NCBI GenBank assembly: GCA_003676145.1
Contig: NAUB01000031.1
Span: 1-64,000, forward strand
Length of the DNA: 64,000 bases
Source: a gamma proteobacterium symbiont of Stewartia floridana
GTDB lineage: Bacteria > Pseudomonadota > Gammaproteobacteria > Chromatiales > Chromatiaceae
Direction of reading: 5' to 3'
Made by a program: the position numbers and the translations under genes. Below, in pieces: positions 15,281-23,646 of the stretch. The notes beneath the pieces were generated by a model that was not told where the DNA came from, did not search any database, and was given only the letters and a program-made list of their open reading frames with translations. Each line of letters opens with the position of its first letter. Within the stretch, counting starts at the first letter, position 1.

Positions 15281-15308
15281 CAGGAGCAGGAATTTAAAAA
15301 ACTGCCTA

Positions 15309-15336
15309 TGAGACACTACACTAGTTTAGTGTCTCA
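15309..15336. terminator. Hairpin between ptsP and the kinase operon
   Basis: A 10-bp perfect stem, TGAGACACTA (15309-15318) and TAGTGTCTCA (15327-15336), with an 8-nt loop containing ACTAGT. There is no T-run on either side, so it is only a candidate factor-assisted terminator after ptsP, or a regulatory hairpin before the kinase gene. Confidence 0.35.
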
Positions 15337-15386
15337 CTGCAGCCAGCCCCGCTGAGGTTGAAAACGAACGAATTGGTCGCCTGGTC

Positions 15387-16373
15387 ATGATGAAACCGCA
15401 ATCCGCATCCTCCAGCATCGAGTGGTCGAAGCAGTTTTTATTTATCCTGCTGCCGTTTGCGGCGATCTTTGCGCTGGGCGCCTATGTCCACTACTACACC
15501 AATTCGGAAACCGATCGGGTTACCCTCAGAACCAATGAGTTGCTGAATGTGGGGTTGGCTCGAAGTGTTCTCAACCGCGACCTCTCGAATGTCATCTCGG
15601 ATCTGATCTTCCTTGCCAGCTACATCGACAAGCAGAGCTTTGAAGCCTCCGGTGAGTTAAGGAAAAAACAGGTCGAAGAGTTGTTCTTCACCTTCATCAA
15701 GGAGAAACGACTCTACGATCAGGTTCGCTATATCGACGCTCAGGGGCTGGAGAAAATCCGCGTCAATTTTGGTGGTGGAAACCCAACGCTTGTTTCCGAT
15801 CGGGAGTTGCAGGACAAATCCCAACGCTACTATTTCGTGGAGACTGTGGCGATGGCTCCCGGGGAGATCTATATCTCACCCTTGGATCTGAATATTGAAG
15901 AGGGGGTGATCGAGCAACCGATAAAGCCGGTGATGCGGTTTGCCGTGCCGATCTTTGCCCAGCGGGATCGGATCCAGGGAATTCTGGTGCTCAACTATCT
16001 GGGTGAGCGTCTGTTGAGTGACTTTGCCCGAGCCGGTGCCAATATTGCCGATCATATCCATCTGTTGAACAAGGATGGGTACTGGTTGAACAGTCCCCAG
16101 AACAGCCATGAATGGGGCTTTATGTTGCCCCATAAGAAACATATCACTGAACTCTACCCAGCCGCCTGGGAGCTGGTCAGTCAATCGGTTTCAGGGCAGC
16201 TGGAAACCAGTGATGGTCTGATCACCTATGAGACGGTTACCCCCAGAACCGTTGCCTCTCAAACGATCCGGGGATACGAACAGCAGCAGATGACCATGTC
16301 GCCGTTGGATGAGCTGCGTTGGAAGGTGGTTTCCCGGGTCCCCCTGGATCGCTATGCGCCAGACTTTTTTTAG
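15387..16373 (+). CDS. Sensor kinase N-terminal part (CACHE sensor), frameshifted
   Basis: 328 residues: an N-terminal transmembrane helix (about 17-36) followed by a large periplasmic sensor of the double-CACHE type (about 40-310, with the VRYIDAQGLEKIRV, YFVETVAM...GEIYISPLDLN and VLNYLG motifs usual for small-molecule binding PAS/CACHE folds). The frame stops at TAG (16371-16373) inside a run of seven T, just where the second transmembrane helix should begin. A -1 shift in that run joins it cleanly to the next frame, which carries that helix and the kinase core. So this is one sensor histidine kinase gene, either mutated, mis-sequenced or recoded. Confidence 0.8.
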   Translation: MMKPQSASSSIEWSKQFLFILLPFAAIFALGAYVHYYTNSETDRVTLRTNELLNVGLARSVLNRDLSNVISDLIFLASYIDKQSFEASGELRKKQVEELFFTFIKEKRLYDQVRYIDAQGLEKIRVNFGGGNPTLVSDRELQDKSQRYYFVETVAMAPGEIYISPLDLNIEEGVIEQPIKPVMRFAVPIFAQRDRIQGILVLNYLGERLLSDFARAGANIADHIHLLNKDGYWLNSPQNSHEWGFMLPHKKHITELYPAAWELVSQSVSGQLETSDGLITYETVTPRTVASQTIRGYEQQQMTMSPLDELRWKVVSRVPLDRYAPDFF

Positions 16374-17962
16374 GTTTTATCCGACAGCATACTCCGCTCT
16401 ATTTTGTGATCATGGTGGTTTTGCTGTTCGGCTCCTGGCTGTTGGCAACCGCCAATCTGCGCCATCGCAATGCGCAGCGTCAGAGTGAATACGAACGGCG
16501 TTTCCGGCGCACCCTGGAGGATATGCAGCTGGCCGCGATTACCCTTGATCGTGAGTATCGTCTGGTGTTCTGTAATGACTACTTTTTGAAACTGACCGGT
16601 TGGACCCGTGAGGAGGTGCTGCACGACGAGTGGATAGAGCGCTTTGTCCGGATCGAGCACAAACAGCTGTTTCGCGATACTTTGGAAAAACTGCACAACG
16701 AAGGTGTTGAATCACGGGACGTGGAAGTGGATGTGGTGATGAAGCTCGGTGGTTACCGGCGGATTGCCTGGCACCATACCCCTTCAACCGATGCCCACGG
16801 TAAGGTTGTACGGGTGACGGCGATCGGTGAGGATGTGACCGAGCGTCGTAAAGCGGAAGATAAGGTGCGCAAGTTGTCGCATGCGGTTGAGCAGAGTCCT
16901 TCCATCGTGCTGCTGACGGATCGGCATGGTCAGATCGAGTATGTGAATCCCAAGTTCACCCAGGTGACCGGTTACGATGCGGATGAGGTGATCGGTAAAA
17001 AGACCAATATCCTGAAATCGGGTGAAACCTCGGGAGAGGACTACAAGCAGCTCTGGCAGACCGTGTTGAACGGTGATGAGTGGCGGGGTGTCTTCCATAA
17101 TCGCAGAAAGAATGGTGAGCTCTACTGGGAGTCCGCCTCCATCTCCGCGCTGAAGGATGAGGCGGGTGAGATCACCAACTTCGTTGCAGTGAAAGAGGAT
17201 ATCACTGAGCACAAGCGTCTTGAGCGGGAGGTTGAGATGCAGCAACAGGAGCTGGTGCGAACCCAGGCGCTTACCGTGATGGGGCAGATGGCCAGCATGA
17301 TTGCCCACGATCTGAGAAATCCGCTCTCGTCGGTGAAAATGAGTATGCAGATTCTGGGTAAGCATGCGGCCAACGAAGAGAAGGAGTTGTCTGCGATCGG
17401 TCTGGATCAGATTCGTTACATGGAGAACATCCTCACTGACATGCTGACCTATGCCCGACCTGAAGCGGTTCATGTGGATTGGGTGAATATCGAAAAGCTG
17501 ATAGATGCAACCGTATTGAGTCTGCACAAACGGATTGAAGAGGTGCAGTCGACGGTCGATGTGGAGTACCAGTCCGGATTGCCCGCGTTACCGGGAGATG
17601 CCAATAAGCTGCGGCAGCTGTTCTCGAATCTGATCGTCAATGCACTGCAGGCCAGTGAGAAAAATGAACATGGCTCAAGTAAAATCAATATCAAAGTGAT
17701 TCAGGTGATGGATGAGACGGGCAGTGGTGTCGAGATATCGGTGTGCGACAACGGCATCGGCATTGAAAATGACGATAATCAGAAACTCTTCGAACCGTTC
17801 TTTACGACCCGAACCAAAGGTACCGGACTTGGTCTGGCGATCGTCAAACAGATTATCGATCAGCACCAGGGGCGGGTTGAACTGGTACCCCGCGAGGCCG
17901 GCGGCACCTGTGCCATTGTCACTCTGCCGACCGTGCCCAGGGAGGTAGAATCGTTGTCGTGA
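16319..17962 (+). CDS. Sensor histidine kinase C-terminal part (PAS-PAS-HK)
   Basis: The open frame is 547 residues, of which those upstream of about 16372 overlap the previous frame and are probably not translated. It holds a transmembrane helix (residues 29-47), two PAS domains (about 64-175 and 184-300), a HisKA dimerisation domain with IAHDLRNPLSS (phospho-accepting His330) and a HATPase domain with NLIVNALQASE, DNGIGIE and GTGLGLAI. No HAMP domain is seen. The next gene is an NtrC-type regulator that this kinase presumably phosphorylates. An independent start at ATG 16412 would give a soluble-ended kinase without the sensor. Confidence 0.85.
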   Translation: MEGGFPGPPGSLCARLFLGFIRQHTPLYFVIMVVLLFGSWLLATANLRHRNAQRQSEYERRFRRTLEDMQLAAITLDREYRLVFCNDYFLKLTGWTREEVLHDEWIERFVRIEHKQLFRDTLEKLHNEGVESRDVEVDVVMKLGGYRRIAWHHTPSTDAHGKVVRVTAIGEDVTERRKAEDKVRKLSHAVEQSPSIVLLTDRHGQIEYVNPKFTQVTGYDADEVIGKKTNILKSGETSGEDYKQLWQTVLNGDEWRGVFHNRRKNGELYWESASISALKDEAGEITNFVAVKEDITEHKRLEREVEMQQQELVRTQALTVMGQMASMIAHDLRNPLSSVKMSMQILGKHAANEEKELSAIGLDQIRYMENILTDMLTYARPEAVHVDWVNIEKLIDATVLSLHKRIEEVQSTVDVEYQSGLPALPGDANKLRQLFSNLIVNALQASEKNEHGSSKINIKVIQVMDETGSGVEISVCDNGIGIENDDNQKLFEPFFTTRTKGTGLGLAIVKQIIDQHQGRVELVPREAGGTCAIVTLPTVPREVESLS

Positions 17963-18020
17963 ATAACAATCAACCGAAGCAAGCCAATGTCTGCTTATCG
18001 AGCAGGCCCAGGTTTATAAC

Positions 18021-19397
18021 ATGACTAGAATTCTTCTCGTCGATGATGACATTGCCAGTTGCCGTACCCTGCAACTGCATCTCTCCGGTCTCGGTCACGA
18101 GGTCAGCATGGCCCATAGCGTGGATGAGGGATTGCAGCTGCTGGATGAGTTCAAACCCGGCCTGGTGGTGCTCGATATTCGCATGCCGGGAAAATCGGGT
18201 CTGCAGGGATTGCCGGAATTCAAATCAGCACTCCCCGGGGTCCGCATCATCATGATCACCGCCTTTCACGATATGGAGAGCACCATCGAGGCGATGCAGA
18301 AAGGGGCGGATGACTATATCCACAAGCCGATCGATATCGATGAGTTTGACGGTGCAGTGGAAAAACTCCTCAGCCATGGAGAGGGTGAGCTGGTGGAGAC
18401 CGACAGCCAAAACTTCTCCTCACTCACCATGGTCGGCAACTCCCGGGCGATGAAGGAGATCTTCAAGACCATCGGTCTGGTGGCGAAGAGTCCGGCCACG
18501 GTGCTGATCACAGGCGAGTCGGGCACCGGCAAGGAGCTGGTGGCGAGAGCGATTCATCGCAGCGGTGAAAATCCCGATGGGCCGTTTGTGGTGGTGAACT
18601 GTGCAGCCATTGTCGAAACGCTGCTCGAATCCGACATGTTCGGGCATGAGAAAGGCGCCTTTACCGGCGCAGTGGCGAAGCAGGTCGGTAAATTCACGCT
18701 GGCGGAGAATGGCACCATATTTCTCGATGAGGTGGGTGAGCTGTCGCCGGTGATGCAGGCCAAGCTGCTGCGGGTGATTCAACATAAAGAGTTCACCCCG
18801 CTGGGGGCCAAGGAGAGCAAGGTCACCAACGCACGGATCATTGCGGCGACCAACGTCAATCTGGCCCAGCAGGTCTCACATGGGGCGTTTCGGGAGGATC
18901 TCTTCTATCGGCTGCAGGTGGTGAATATCCATCTTCCCCCGTTACGGGAGCGCAAAGAGGATATCATGGGGCTGGTGCAGGCACTGCTCGCCCGGATCAA
19001 TGGTGAGTTGAACCGTAAGGTGGCGCGTATCACTTCCGATGCCTTGCGCTGTCTTCAGGACTACCATTGGCCGGGCAATGTCAGAGAGTTGGAGAATGCG
19101 TTGATGAAGGCGGTGGCGCTCTGTCCCACGGATACCCTCTCCTGTGACCTATTACCGATGGAGATTACCGGCGTGAGTCTGGAGGAAGTGGAAAACCAGC
19201 CGGTGGTCGGCAGACCGGTAAGCCTGCAGGCGATGGAGAAAGCTCATGTCAAACAGGTGTTGCAGATGGTCGATTGGCATAAGGGGCGGGCCTGTGAAAT
19301 CCTTGAGATCTCGAGACCGAGACTGCGGCGGATGATCCAGCAGTATGAGTTGCAGCCGCCGCCCGGCTTTGTGGCGGATAAGGACAACGGCGACTGA
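18021..19397 (+). CDS. NtrC-family sigma54-dependent response regulator
   Basis: 458 residues: receiver domain (1-120, phospho-acceptor Asp52), AAA+ activator domain (about 135-375) with Walker A GESGTGKE, the sigma54-contacting GAFTGA loop and Walker B GTIFLDEVGEL, and a C-terminal Fis-type helix-turn-helix (about 410-450, WHKGRACEILEISRPRLRRMI). It would activate sigma54 promoters in response to the upstream kinase. Target genes are not identifiable here. The gene begins 58 bp after the kinase stop, so they are probably one operon. Confidence 0.93.
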   Translation: MTRILLVDDDIASCRTLQLHLSGLGHEVSMAHSVDEGLQLLDEFKPGLVVLDIRMPGKSGLQGLPEFKSALPGVRIIMITAFHDMESTIEAMQKGADDYIHKPIDIDEFDGAVEKLLSHGEGELVETDSQNFSSLTMVGNSRAMKEIFKTIGLVAKSPATVLITGESGTGKELVARAIHRSGENPDGPFVVVNCAAIVETLLESDMFGHEKGAFTGAVAKQVGKFTLAENGTIFLDEVGELSPVMQAKLLRVIQHKEFTPLGAKESKVTNARIIAATNVNLAQQVSHGAFREDLFYRLQVVNIHLPPLRERKEDIMGLVQALLARINGELNRKVARITSDALRCLQDYHWPGNVRELENALMKAVALCPTDTLSCDLLPMEITGVSLEEVENQPVVGRPVSLQAMEKAHVKQVLQMVDWHKGRACEILEISRPRLRRMIQQYELQPPPGFVADKDNGD

Positions 19398-19424
19398 AAC
19401 AACGGCTATCGCCCCCATTTCCTG

Positions 19425-19503
19425 TTAGGGCCTGTTAGCGCAAAATTTCGATACAGAAAGCGGCGGCACCGGGACGTAATTGATGAGTGCTAACAGGCCC
19501 TAA
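19425..19503. mobile_element. MITE-like element with 15-bp terminal inverted repeats
   Basis: Perfect terminal inverted repeats, TTAGGGCCTGTTAGC (19425-19439) and GCTAACAGGCCCTAA (19489-19503), flank a 49-bp non-coding middle, 79 bp in all. It lies just after the regulator gene. It has no ORF and would need a transposase in trans. Partial end-like sequences (GTTAGGGCCTG near 34109, GGGCCCTAAC near 44066) suggest a family. Confidence 0.55.
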
Positions 19504-19577
19504 GCATCCGGCATCAAGGGCATGCAGGATGCCCTTGAGTCTCAACGATCAGATCGCCAGATGTGGGGGGGCGAGAA

Positions 19578-20246
19578 TCAGAGGGTGCCCCAGGAGTTGC
19601 GACGGCGCTGAAATCTCAGATGAGGCAGGATCAGTCCGATCAGGATGCCGGCAATGATCACTCCGGCACCGATCAGAAACCAGTCGCGGGTCGCTTCATT
19701 ACTCAGATCCCGGTTGTCCTGTTTCAGCTCTTCCACTTCCCGGGTCAACGCGGCGACCTGCTTGACCAGTTCATTGCGTTCATTGGAGATACGGATCGCA
19801 TTCGAGGCTGTTCGCTGAATGCTCTGCAGCTCCTGCTCCTGTTTATCCTTCACCTTTTGCAGACTCTTGTGGTTGCCTAGCAGTTCACGATGGTTTTTCT
19901 GCAGATCGATCAGTTTGCTGCGTAATTCCCCTGGTGCCGCCTTCAGTTCATCGATCTCTTTGCGCAGCGTGCCCAGTTGCGCCCGTGCACTGGGTTCATT
20001 CATCAACTGTCGGGTAAGCACGAAGCCTTGACTGCCGCCGACCCGGACTTTGGTGTAACCAGACTCCGGATTGGTGGAGAGTACATCCAGCGCCGTGCCG
20101 CTGTTGAGCATGCGCATGATGCGGTGTGATGTGCTCTCCCCGCTACGCATGGTGATTTGAAAGGTATCGGTTACATAGAGGGTTTTAGCCTGAACCAGCA
20201 GCGGGAACAGGAGTAACAGGGCGAGCAGCAATAAGGATTTCTTCAT
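19578..20246 (-). CDS. SH3-domain envelope protein, YgiM type
   Basis: 222 residues: signal peptide (1-20), bacterial SH3 domain (about 22-90, VTDTFQITMRSGESTSHRIMRML...SGYTKVR), a long coiled coil (about 92-190) and a C-terminal transmembrane helix (about 192-210) followed by a basic tail. This architecture matches the TIGR04211/YgiM family of inner-membrane proteins with a periplasmic SH3b domain. Its molecular role is not established. Monocistronic. Confidence 0.88.
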   Translation of the reverse strand: MKKSLLLLALLLLFPLLVQAKTLYVTDTFQITMRSGESTSHRIMRMLNSGTALDVLSTNPESGYTKVRVGGSQGFVLTRQLMNEPSARAQLGTLRKEIDELKAAPGELRSKLIDLQKNHRELLGNHKSLQKVKDKQEQELQSIQRTASNAIRISNERNELVKQVAALTREVEELKQDNRDLSNEATRDWFLIGAGVIIAGILIGLILPHLRFQRRRNSWGTL

Positions 20247-20420
20247 GACGGTATCTGGTATCTATCCGGAGCAATGGGGCCATTGTACAACTGAAATCTT
20301 CCATTGTTGCCAAGCAGGCCGCAGAATGTCGCATTTGTGTGGATCATGCACCCCTTGGAGGCATCTGTAAACCGCTTATCCGGCGTGCATTTATCGGTGG
20401 AGTTGCCGGCATGATCGCCA

Positions 20421-21326
20421 TCAGCGGCCGAGCAGCAGAAACTCCATCAAGGCTTTTTGCGAGTGCAGACGGTTTTCAGCCTCATCCCAGACCACGCTGT
20501 CCGGGGTGTCGATCACCGATGCGGTAACCTCTTCACCCCGATGGGCGGGCAGGCAGTGAAAGAACAGGGCGTCTTTTTCCGCCTGGGCCATCAATTCGTC
20601 GTTTACCTGGTATTTGGAGAAGGCTTTCTCGCGCAACGCCTGCTCCTCTTCCTGGCCCATGCTGGCCCAGACATCGGTTACCACCAGGTCCGCGCCAGTG
20701 GCGGCCTCAAGGGGATCACGGATGATGCTGGCCCGGTCACCGGCCGCTTCGAGGATTTCCGATTCCGGATCATAGCCTTCCGGGCAGGCGATATTGAGGC
20801 GAAAATCGAACTGTCTGGCGGCATTGATATAGGAGTGGCACATATTGTTGCCGTCACCGACCCAGGTTACGGTCTTGCCCTGGATGTTCCCCCGATGTTC
20901 CGCATAGGTCTGCATATCCGCCAGCAGCTGGCAGGGATGGTATCGGTCGGTCAGGGCGTTGATGACCGGTACCTGGGAGTGGGCGGCGAACAGCTCCAGT
21001 TTCTCCTGTTCGAAGGTGCGGATCATGATGATATCGAGCATCCGAGAAAGCACCTTGGCACTGTCTTCAATCGGTTCGCCCCGGCCGAGTTGGGTGTCCC
21101 GGGGGGAGAGGAAGAGCGCATGACCGCCCAATTGGGACATGCCGACCTCAAACGAGACCCGGGTGCGGGTGGAGGATTTTTCAAACACCATACCCAGATT
21201 CTTGCCTTTCAAAGGGGTGTGTATTTCACCCCGGTGCTGCATCCGCTTCAATTCGGAAGCGCGGCGAATCAGTGATTGCAACTCATCATGGCTGAGATCG
21301 AGAAGGGAGAGGAAGTGCCTGGTCAT
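20421..21326 (-). CDS. argF: Ornithine carbamoyltransferase
   Basis: A 301-residue enzyme of arginine biosynthesis that makes citrulline from ornithine and carbamoyl phosphate. The carbamoyl-phosphate motif [13 protein letters not shown] (about 49-61), the HPCQ loop, [14 protein letters not shown] and the ornithine-binding [12 protein letters not shown] are all intact. Normal length for the anabolic enzyme. It starts 24 bp after argD and is presumably co-transcribed. Confidence 0.97.
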   Translation of the reverse strand: MTRHFLSLLDLSHDELQSLIRRASELKRMQHRGEIHTPLKGKNLGMVFEKSSTRTRVSFEVGMSQLGGHALFLSPRDTQLGRGEPIEDSAKVLSRMLDIIMIRTFEQEKLELFAAHSQVPVINALTDRYHPCQLLADMQTYAEHRGNIQGKTVTWVGDGNNMCHSYINAARQFDFRLNIACPEGYDPESEILEAAGDRASIIRDPLEAATGADLVVTDVWASMGQEEEQALREKAFSKYQVNDELMAQAEKDALFFHCLPAHRGEEVTASVIDTPDSVVWDEAENRLHSQKALMEFLLLGR

Positions 21327-21350
21327 AGTGTTACGCCTTTGCGTTGGCTA

Positions 21351-22520
21351 TCAAAGAAAGTCGGCAACCAGGGCGCTGACTTTGTCGATAATCTCTTTGC
21401 ACTCATCATCGTTGAGGATCATCGGCGGCAACAGACGAATCACATTGCCTGCGGTCACATTGATGAGTAGGTTCTGTTCAAGTGCTTTGCCGACCAGCTC
21501 CGGGCAGGGGCGTTCGAGTTCGATGCCGACCATCAATCCCTTGCTGCGAATCGACGTGACGCCGGGCAGTTCGGCCAGTTTCGCTTCAAACTCCGACTGG
21601 AAGCGTTGCCCCAGCTTGTCGGCTCTGTCAGCCAGTTGCTGAGACTCCACCACATCCAGCACACTCATTGCCACCCGGCAGGCGAGTGGATTGCCGCCAA
21701 AGGTGGAGCCGTGATTACCGGGAGCGAGTAGATTCGCCGCTTCACCGCGTGCCAGGCAGGCACCGATCGGCATGCCATTACCCAGGCCTTTGGCCAGGGT
21801 CATCACGTCGGGCAGTATGCCGTTGTGTTGATGGGCGAAAAGTTTACCGGTGCGACCTACGCCGGTCTGGATCTCGTCCAGCATCATCAACCACTGGTTC
21901 TGATCACAGATCTCACGGATCCGATTGAGGTAGTCGGTTGACGGGATATTCACGCCGCCTTCACCCTGAATCGGCTCAACCAGTACTGCAACCACGCTAT
22001 TCTGGTGTTGCGCAATCTCCTCGATCGCCCCGATGTCATCGAAGGGTACTCTGATGAAACCCTGTACCAGAGGCTCGAAACCGGCCTGAACCTTGCGATT
22101 ACCCGTAGCGGAAAGGGTGGCCAGGGTTCTGCCATGAAAACTCTGTTCCATGACGATAATGGACGGATTCTTGATCTCCCGCTTGTTGCCGTAGAGCCGG
22201 GCGATCTTGATTGCCGCTTCGTTCGCTTCGGCACCGGAGTTGGCAAAAAACGCCTTCTCCATGGAGGCCAGGGAGCAGAGTCTCTCGCCGAGTGTCTCTT
22301 GCAGTGGGATGCGATAGAGATTTGAGGTATGCAGCAGGCTGGAAGCTTGATCGCACAACGCCTTGGCGATCTCCGGATGGGCATGGCCGAGTCCGCATAC
22401 CGCAACACCGGTCACCGCATCGAGGTAGCGGTTACCCTCTGTATCCCACAGCCAGGCACCTTCACCCCGCTCGAAAGCGACGGGTAGTCGTTGATAGGTT
22501 GTCATCAATGAGTCGGCCAT
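21351..22520 (-). CDS. argD: Acetylornithine aminotransferase
   Basis: A 389-residue class III PLP-dependent aminotransferase that converts N-acetylglutamate semialdehyde to N-acetylornithine, and in many bacteria also serves lysine synthesis. Key parts are AFFANSGAEANEAAIKIAR, the LDEIQTGVGRTGKLFA motif and the catalytic lysine in LAKGLGNGMPIGA. The start at 22520 (MADSLMTTYQRLP) is preferred; the frame is open to 22574, but that part overlaps an intrinsic terminator and is unlikely to be coding. First gene of an argDF operon with an attenuator-like leader. Confidence 0.95.
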   Translation of the reverse strand: MADSLMTTYQRLPVAFERGEGAWLWDTEGNRYLDAVTGVAVCGLGHAHPEIAKALCDQASSLLHTSNLYRIPLQETLGERLCSLASMEKAFFANSGAEANEAAIKIARLYGNKREIKNPSIIVMEQSFHGRTLATLSATGNRKVQAGFEPLVQGFIRVPFDDIGAIEEIAQHQNSVVAVLVEPIQGEGGVNIPSTDYLNRIREICDQNQWLMMLDEIQTGVGRTGKLFAHQHNGILPDVMTLAKGLGNGMPIGACLARGEAANLLAPGNHGSTFGGNPLACRVAMSVLDVVESQQLADRADKLGQRFQSEFEAKLAELPGVTSIRSKGLMVGIELERPCPELVGKALEQNLLINVTAGNVIRLLPPMILNDDECKEIIDKVSALVADFL

Positions 22521-22533
22521 TCTCAAGCCCCAT

Positions 22534-22562
22534 AAAACAAAAAAGCATCCTAAAAAGGACGC
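22534..22562 (-). terminator. Intrinsic terminator in the argD leader (attenuator candidate)
   Basis: On the minus strand GCGTCCT-TTTT-AGGATGC forms a 7-bp stem (one G-T pair) followed by TTTTTTGTTTT. It ends 14 bp before the argD start codon. No minus-strand gene lies upstream, so it must act on the argD leader transcript. GGGGCTTGA occurs directly on both sides of it (22577 and 22530 downward), and a hairpin CGATTG/CAATCG lies at 22599-22619. Confidence 0.65.
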
Positions 22563-22633
22563 CGGTTCAATCAAGCCCCTATTATCGGCGAATGGGATCG
22601 ATTGTTAACGACCCAATCGTCAGGGAATCGACT

Positions 22634-22661
22634 AGTTTACCATCCGATAAGAGTTTTTCAA
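22634..22661 (-). promoter_or_regulatory. Putative argD promoter
   Basis: On the minus strand TTGAAA (22656-22661), a 16-bp spacer and TAAACT (22634-22639) make a plausible sigma70 promoter. It would give a leader of about 105 nt that includes both hairpins. Confidence 0.4.
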
Positions 22662-22842
22662 ATTGTCTTGCCCGGTGCTTCTGCTCTGAGGATTCACAAT
22701 TGGCCGCATGCTGGCGTTTCTTTGTGCAATCCTTCTCTGCGAGTCACGCCTTGAGCAAGGGTGTTCTTGAAGCCCTCAACATAACCTATTAAGGTGCCGG
22801 GTTAGGAGTGGTAGAGATATTCATCGATTGGGAGTCTGCTCT

Positions 22843-23298
22843 ATGTCCATTGCCCTGACACTGCATCTGTTGGCCGTTATCGTCTGGGTTGGCGGTATGT
22901 TTTTCGCGCATGTGATTCTGCGCCCGGTGCTGAATCAGCAATTGGAGCCGCATCAGCGACTGCCTCTGCTGCTCAAGGTGTTCGATGGTTTCTTTCCCTG
23001 GGTATGGGCTTCGGTTATCACGATTCTGGCCAGCGGTTACTGGATGCTGTTTACCCATTACGGGGGTGAGAACGGTTGGTGGCTCAGTTTCATGACGGCG
23101 GTGGGCACTCTGATGGCGGCCATTTTCATCTTCATCTATGCCATTCCTTATCATCAATTCGGTACTGCCTTGAAAGGCGACGACATGCCCAGGGCGGTCG
23201 CAGCGATTTCTTTGATTCGCCAGCTGATCCTGGTGAATCTGATATTGGGCATGCTGGTTTCGCTGCTGGCAATCATGGGTAAGTACGGTTTCGCCTGA
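22843..23298 (+). CDS. CopD-like integral membrane protein
   Basis: A 151-residue protein with four transmembrane helices (about residues 3-24, 48-72, 82-103 and 125-147). The N-terminal helix HLLAVIVWVGGMFFAHVIL is typical of CopD/DUF2269-like membrane proteins, in which a His near the membrane edge may bind metal or haem. I start at 22843, where GGGAG lies 8 nt upstream. Divergent from argD. Function inferred only at family level. Confidence 0.78.
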   Translation: MSIALTLHLLAVIVWVGGMFFAHVILRPVLNQQLEPHQRLPLLLKVFDGFFPWVWASVITILASGYWMLFTHYGGENGWWLSFMTAVGTLMAAIFIFIYAIPYHQFGTALKGDDMPRAVAAISLIRQLILVNLILGMLVSLLAIMGKYGFA

Positions 23299-23646
23299 AT
23301 ACGCCACGCTTAATCCAAGCAGGTTATCGATCGGCTGAAATCACTGCTCAGACAGGGTTGAAACTCTCTGTGACAAGACACTTTCGTAACTATTGGTTCA
23401 GCTACTTCAGCCTAAACTTTGATGAGTGATCGTGTTGGACCTGCATTGCCAAGTCAGGTGTCGGGCTGTGGAGCAGGACCGATGGTAGTTCGACTTGCCG
23501 ATCTGACAACGAGTCTGAAATCAATGCCTCATTTTGCAATTGATTGGTTTGATTCCGCTGGTGGATCCCTTGAGTGGGTAGATAGCCTAGGGCTGTTACC
23601 CGCCTGAATACAAGCGGCTTGCTCACCGGGTTAGCGGCTCAGAGGA
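23299..23646. other. Spacer without a supported gene
   Basis: These 348 bp lie between the CopD-like gene and moaA, which converge here. Two overlapping short frames on opposite strands (23419-23607 and 23402-23626) have no recognisable features or ribosome binding sites. The motif CGCCTGAATAC occurs twice (near 23294 and 23601). I see nothing else. Confidence 0.5.

Noticed and set aside
23402-23626. Two overlapping short frames, one per strand, between the CopD-like gene and moaA
   Set aside because: Neither has a ribosome binding site or recognisable sequence pattern, and both cannot be true at once.
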